This document shows, piece by piece, positions 60,397 through 64,000 of a stretch of DNA of 64,000 nt. The notes below the pieces were generated by a model, which was given only the letters and a program-made list of their open reading frames with translations, had not been told where the DNA came from and made no database searches. The stretch is from contig CAJUJH010000004.1 in assembly GCA_910586855.1 (NCBI GenBank), positions 1-64,000 on the forward strand. Reading direction: 5' to 3'. The stretch is from Candidatus Gastranaerophilales bacterium. GTDB taxonomy: Bacteria > Cyanobacteriota > Vampirovibrionia > Gastranaerophilales > Gastranaerophilaceae. A program made the position numbers and the translations under genes. Numbering within the stretch: the first letter of the stretch is position 1; each line of letters starts with the position of its first letter.

Positions 60397-60533
60397 TTTA
60401 ATATCCCTCAAATAACTTGATGTACAACACACTAACAGATATTATAAAAATAATATCTCTAATACAAACCTTGTAACAGAGAATTATGAACGGAGTATAT
60501 AAAAATTGTTACATATAGTTTACAAAGTTTAAA

Positions 60534-61178
60534 TTATTTATTTCTTTGCCAAAATTTCCATTTTGGAACATTATCATAATGAAATTTTAAAAGAAGAACA
60601 TCCCCTGTTTTGATATTAACCTCTTCCCCTTCTTCAATATAACAAAGAGGTGAGTTTTCGTATACATTTTTTGCGCCGGATTTTAAACGTCCTTCACCTT
60701 CATTTGGGGCGATTATACCTTTACCGAAGTAAAAAATTTGTCCTATTCCTTTGATAAAATGCCCTGCAACGCCGAGCCCTGCGCCAAAAGCTGCCTTTTT
60801 AACATCAAAAGGTTTGTACCCTACAACATTTGCAAACCAGTATTCATCGTTAATTTTAATATTTTCATTATTTTTAGAAGGAACAGTATAACTTTCAGGT
60901 GCAATAACAAGGTATCCATTTCTTTTTCCGCGCTTTGGTTCTACAACCCTTGCAGCTTTTGCAGATATAATGCTGTCTTTTTCAAATGTGATACCGTTTT
61001 CAAAAGAATTTTCTTTTAAAACTTTAAATTTAACGGTATTGCAATTATTATCAACTGAAAAATCTTCAAGGCTCTCAACTATGACCTTATTTGTAGTGTC
61101 TACTTCATTTTCATTTGAAAACACAGGGAACATAACCCCTGCTAAAAATAACAAACATAATAAAATAATTCTTCTCAT
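60534..61178 (-). CDS. exported protein of unknown function, 214 aa
   Basis: Signal peptide MRRIILLCLLFLAGVMFPVFS, then a soluble beta-rich domain (TVKFKVLKENSFENGITFEKDSIISAKAARVVEP) and a glycine-containing hydrophobic segment (KKAAFGAGLGVAGHFIKGIGQIFYFGKGI). A final FHYDNVPKWKFWQRNK follows. I do not recognise it. Probably periplasmic or outer-membrane associated. Confidence 0.65.
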   Translation of the reverse strand: MRRIILLCLLFLAGVMFPVFSNENEVDTTNKVIVESLEDFSVDNNCNTVKFKVLKENSFENGITFEKDSIISAKAARVVEPKRGKRNGYLVIAPESYTVPSKNNENIKINDEYWFANVVGYKPFDVKKAAFGAGLGVAGHFIKGIGQIFYFGKGIIAPNEGEGRLKSGAKNVYENSPLCYIEEGEEVNIKTGDVLLLKFHYDNVPKWKFWQRNK

Positions 61179-61276
61179 GGAATTAATTTTAACATTTAAT
61201 CTTTATTTGGCAAAATTCTTTAAAAAACCGTTTTAGCGGTTATAATGTATTCTATAAAGAAAAAGAGGATATAAAA

Positions 61277-61822
61277 ATGTTAAATACGATGGATAGTTTG
61301 GTTTTAATTATAGATATACAAGAAAAACTTATGGCTATGTTAAATCAAGGCATAAAAGAACAGATGCTCAATAAAGCCCCGAAACTTGTGCATGCAGCAA
61401 GAATTTTAGGAATAAATACACTTGTAACAGAACAGTATCCTAAGGGTTTGGGCAGTACCATTGATGAAATTAAAAGAGAATTGAGTGAATATCATCCTAT
61501 GGAAAAAACAGCTTTTAATGCTCTTATGGAGCCGGGATATGCAGAAACCATAAAATCTTTAGGCAAAAAACAGGTTATAATCTGCGGTATTGAAGCGCAT
61601 ATATGTGTTTATCAAACAGCTGCAAAACTTTTAGAAGAAGGATATGAGGTTTTTGTTTTAAAAGATTTATGTGCAAGCAGAAATAAAGTGGAATTTGAAT
61701 GCGCTATGGATTTATTAAAAAGCCTTGGTGCCAAAATAACATGTCTTGAGATTGTATTGTTTGAATGGTTGAAAACTGCTAAAAACCCTTGCTTTAAAGA
61801 AATACAAGGGTTGATAAAATAG
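61277..61822 (+). CDS. isochorismatase-family hydrolase
   Basis: 181 residues: SLVLIIDIQEKLMAM with the catalytic Asp, VTEQYPKGLGST, the Lys in MEKTAFNAL, and the Cys in IICGIEAHICVYQTAA. The layout matches YcaC/nicotinamidase-type cysteine hydrolases. Substrate unknown. Own ribosome site (AAAGAGGAT). A terminator follows at 61840. Confidence 0.9.
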   Translation: MLNTMDSLVLIIDIQEKLMAMLNQGIKEQMLNKAPKLVHAARILGINTLVTEQYPKGLGSTIDEIKRELSEYHPMEKTAFNALMEPGYAETIKSLGKKQVIICGIEAHICVYQTAAKLLEEGYEVFVLKDLCASRNKVEFECAMDLLKSLGAKITCLEIVLFEWLKTAKNPCFKEIQGLIK

Positions 61823-61839
61823 AAGCTTAATAATACTAT

Positions 61840-61869
61840 AAAAAGCCCGTTATTTTTTGCGGGCTTTTA
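61840..61869 (+). terminator. rho-independent terminator
   Basis: Stem AAAAGCCCG / CGGGCTTTT around an AT-rich loop of ten bases. It ends the isochorismatase gene and overlaps the 3' end of the small minus-strand gene. Confidence 0.75.
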
Positions 61870-61942
61870 ATATAATACTTACAATACCTCCAATTACAGC
61901 TCCAACAAGTGCACCAATTAGAGCGCCTGTAACATATGACAT
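61850..61942 (-). CDS. 30-aa glycine-zipper membrane peptide downstream of dnaB
   Basis: MSYVTGALIGALVGAVIGGI followed by VSIILKARKK: a single hydrophobic helix with GxxxG-type repeats and a basic end. AGGAGGAAAATT gives a near-perfect ribosome site 6 bases before the ATG. It begins 14 bases after the dnaB stop in the same direction. The layout is that of small YtxH/glycine-zipper peptides. The role is unknown. The stop lies inside the terminator stem. Confidence 0.6.
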   Translation of the reverse strand: MSYVTGALIGALVGAVIGGIVSIILKARKK

Positions 61943-61956
61943 AATTTTCCTCCTTT

Positions 61957-63318
61957 TTATTCTTCCGGTCGTTTTATAGGGTTTTTGAATTTTGTTGTAG
62001 AACCTTGGAACAGTAAATCAATATTTCCAACAGGTCCATTTCTTTGTTTTGCAATAGAAATTGTTGCCTTATTTTTTACTTCAGGATTTTCCTTATCATA
62101 ATATTCTTCCCTGTGAATAAACATTACAATATCAGCATCCTGCTCAATTGCGCCTGAATCCCTCAAATCTGAGAGCATAGGCATTTTATCTCCGCGTTCT
62201 TCAACTTTACGTGACAGCTGGGAAAGGGAAATAATAGGCACGTTTAATTCTCTTGCAAGTGCTTTTAAACCTCTTGAAATTATTGAAATTTGCTGGGTTC
62301 TATCTTGAGAACTTCTTTCTTCAATAAGTTGAAGGTAATCTATTATAACAAGTCCTAAATCAGGATAATTCATTTTTAAGCGCCTGCATTTTGCACGAAT
62401 ATCAGAAACGCTTACCCCTGCTGTATCATCGATTAATAACGGGGCAAGATGCAGGTCATCAAGCTTTGAGAAAATTTTTTCCCATTCATTTGGCAGCAAT
62501 TCCCCTGTTCTGGCTCTTTGAGCATCAATTTCGGCTTCAGAACATAAAACCCTCTGAGTCAATTGGATTTTTGACATTTCAAGAGAAAATATTGCAACGG
62601 GGATTTTAGACCTTATTGCAACATTTTGTGCAATATTAAGTGCAAATGCAGTTTTACCCATTGAAGGACGAGCAGCAAGGATAATCAAATCTGATTTTTG
62701 AAATCCTGCAGTGAGCGCATCCAAATCATAATAGCCACTTGGAACACCGGTGCAGGAGCCCTTATTTGAACACCTGTATTCTAATTGTTCCATGGTTTCA
62801 TATAAAAGGCTTGATAATTGTTCCATCTGATTGGAACTTTTTTGCTGGGCTATTTCAAAAACCATCTTTTCGGCAAATTCTAAAGAAATTTTTGCTTCAG
62901 GGTTTTTAAAAGTTTCTTCAATAATATTGCTGCCTGCTGCAATTAATTGTCTTTTTAGTGCATTTTCCTTGATTATATTAGCGTAATATTCAACATTTGA
63001 AGTTAAGGTTGTATCAATCATTAAATCATTTAAATATTCCCTGCCGCCAATTGAATCAAGCTGGTCTTTTGCATTGAAATATTCGCCGATTGAAAGAGCA
63101 TCAATAGGCTTATTCTGGTTATACATTGTAAACATGGCTTCATAAATAAGCTTGTTTTTCGGGCTATAAAAACATTCAGGTGTCAAAATTTCAACAACCC
63201 TGTTTAAAACATCTCCCGAATTTATTAAAATAGCCCCTAGAACTGACTCTTCAGCTTCTAAGTTATGCGGAGGAAGTTTTTTTGTTAATTTTTTATTTGC
63301 TTCAAGCTCCACTGCCAT
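61957..63318 (-). CDS. dnaB: replicative DNA helicase
   Basis: 453 residues from ATG 63318 (GGAAAAAATT site). An upstream TTG is possible. N-terminal dimerisation part (LPPHNLEAEESVLGAILIN, DALSIGEYF), Walker A in AARPSMGKTAFALNIAQN (about residue 210), DYLQLIEE with the Walker B, and LSDLRDSGAIEQDADIVMFIHRE near the C-terminus. Hexameric 5'-3' helicase of the replisome. No intein. Convergent with nothing; upstream lies the Fic operator region. Confidence 0.96.
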   Translation of the reverse strand: MAVELEANKKLTKKLPPHNLEAEESVLGAILINSGDVLNRVVEILTPECFYSPKNKLIYEAMFTMYNQNKPIDALSIGEYFNAKDQLDSIGGREYLNDLMIDTTLTSNVEYYANIIKENALKRQLIAAGSNIIEETFKNPEAKISLEFAEKMVFEIAQQKSSNQMEQLSSLLYETMEQLEYRCSNKGSCTGVPSGYYDLDALTAGFQKSDLIILAARPSMGKTAFALNIAQNVAIRSKIPVAIFSLEMSKIQLTQRVLCSEAEIDAQRARTGELLPNEWEKIFSKLDDLHLAPLLIDDTAGVSVSDIRAKCRRLKMNYPDLGLVIIDYLQLIEERSSQDRTQQISIISRGLKALARELNVPIISLSQLSRKVEERGDKMPMLSDLRDSGAIEQDADIVMFIHREEYYDKENPEVKNKATISIAKQRNGPVGNIDLLFQGSTTKFKNPIKRPEE

Positions 63319-63389
63319 AATTTTTTCCAACTACCTTCCTTTAAGAAAAAATTATAAGCTAAATTTTCATGACATGCAAATTGAATAAA

Positions 63390-63509
63390 AAATTAATTTG
63401 TGAACAATTTTATTAACTTTTTTGCGTACAAATTAATTTGTGAACAACCCAGCATGCACAAATTAATTTGTGAACAATTTTATTAACTTTTTTGCGTACA
63501 AATTAATTT
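63390..63509. repeat. two 50-bp direct repeats with four AAATTAATTT palindromes
   Basis: 63390-63439 and 63460-63509 are the same 50 bases, each beginning and ending with AAATTAATTT. A GTGAACAA sequence follows three of the four palindromes. The second copy overlaps the Fic promoter spacer. The arrangement resembles an operator array for a repressor. Confidence 0.65.
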
Positions 63510-63520
63510 TCTGATATAAT
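63492..63520 (+). promoter_or_regulatory. promoter of the Fic gene
   Basis: TTGCGT (63492-63497), a 17-base spacer and perfect TATAAT (63515-63520). The spacer contains the last AAATTAATTT palindrome, so a protein bound there would block RNA polymerase. AAAGAGG follows before the ATG. Confidence 0.65.
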
Positions 63521-63543
63521 TTATATAATAAAGAGGTTTCTAT

Positions 63544-64000
63544 ATGACTGCATTACCATTTAAGCCGAAAAAAATAATTGATATTAAATTAGATTTGTTA
63601 AGGCTAATACCGCTTATAGGAAAATCTCATTCTGCATTATCAAATTATAATGGAGCACTAAGTCATTTGATTAATCCTAATATTCTGCTTGCACCAATGA
63701 CATCAAAAGAATCAACTATGTCATCAAGAATAGAGGGCACACAGGCAACATTAATTGAAGTGTTAAAGCAAGAAGCAGGTGAGGATTTTGCAAATTACAA
63801 GAACAAAGATATCAAAGAAATTATTAATTATAAACGGGCTATGGTTTATGCGGTTGAATTACTGAAAGAAAAACCATTTATACATCTCAATATGATTAAA
63901 GATATTCATAGTGTTTTGTTAAGCGGCGTCAGAGGAGAAAATAAAGCAAGAGGCGAATTTAGAAGAATACAAAATTGGATTGGTCCAAAAAATTCAACCA
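63544..64000 (+). CDS. Fic family protein, N-terminal part, cut by the window end
   Basis: At least 152 residues. TALPFKPKKIIDIKLDLLRLIPLIGKSHSALSNYNGALSHLINPNILLAPM is the Fic_N-type N-terminus, with the inhibitory motif in SSRIEGTQATL (S-x3-E-G). The catalytic HPFxxGNGR lies beyond the window, so activity cannot be judged. AAGAGG is at 6-8 bases from the ATG. Fic proteins AMPylate or otherwise modify target proteins. The inhibitory helix in cis is typical of class II. Confidence 0.88.
   Translation, partial: MTALPFKPKKIIDIKLDLLRLIPLIGKSHSALSNYNGALSHLINPNILLAPMTSKESTMSSRIEGTQATLIEVLKQEAGEDFANYKNKDIKEIINYKRAMVYAVELLKEKPFIHLNMIKDIHSVLLSGVRGENKARGEFRRIQNWIGPKNST

Noticed and set aside
1..64000. 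CRISPR arrays, rRNA operons, intact insertion sequences or inteins
   Set aside because: No regularly spaced repeats, no rRNA sequence, no transposase and no split in RecA or DnaB was seen.

Overview
The window is 64 kb of AT-rich (about one third GC by eye), gene-dense chromosomal DNA from a Gram-negative-type, fermentative bacterium. Lipopolysaccharide-type genes (kdsA, rfbA), an AsmA-like envelope protein, a pyruvate decarboxylase with an iron alcohol dehydrogenase, and several lineage-type proteins with short N-termini ending in FK or INP motifs (for example at 20583, 37453 and 57916) fit a gut Gastranaerophilales (Vampirovibrionia/Melainabacteria) genome. That assignment is inference from gene content, not a search result. 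There is no rRNA, CRISPR array, intein or intact insertion sequence.

Layout. 1-8 kb: housekeeping genes (pgk, rfbA-galE, recA, kdsA) plus two paralogous small membrane proteins. 8-16.2 kb: a 1228-residue protein with RTX-like repeats and a calpain-like protease domain, followed by a small partner gene, a U32-like protein, a TPM/LemA pair and a membrane protein with a palindrome-rich leader. 16.4-21.3 kb: small regulators, a von Willebrand factor A protein, a nitroreductase, a very short hydrophobic peptide that looks like a type I toxin, a NudC-like Nudix enzyme and an HExxH protein. 21.4-26.7 kb: an accessory, phage-remnant-like island with a four-repeat winged-helix regulator, an orphan DNA methyltransferase, a toxin-like nuclease of the PBECR type next to a self-contained small RNA, and two broken genes, one split by a 43-bp palindrome. 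26.8-33.2 kb: ethanol-fermentation enzymes and surface-glycan glycosyltransferases, including tandem fucosyltransferases. 33.6-36.3 kb: crcB, then a defence locus made of a structured RNA with its own promoter and terminator upstream of a frameshifted Abi/HEPN gene, then a dinD cassette that ends in tRNA-His and has a copy of the tRNA 3' end at its other side. 36.5-48 kb: rnhC, a phosphohexomutase, pheA, a HEPN/MNT module, tmRNA, a degenerate GGDEF-EAL protein and an AsmA-like protein. 48.4-57.9 kb: an Lrp regulator with its aminotransferase, a glycosyltransferase-methyltransferase switched off by an 11-base poly-C/G tract, a radical SAM protein, a second HEPN/MNT module and a MATE transporter. 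57.9-64 kb: a GH13 glucan enzyme, dnaB with a 30-residue partner, and the start of a Fic gene behind duplicated operator-like repeats.

The housekeeping genes make sugar nucleotides, Kdo, glycan chains and ethanol. The accessory genes concentrate on surface variation and on RNA- or protein-based growth control: three HEPN proteins, two nucleotidyltransferases, Fic, a PBECR-like nuclease and a short toxin-like peptide. Most of the novelty lies in small RNAs and repeats between and inside these accessory genes.
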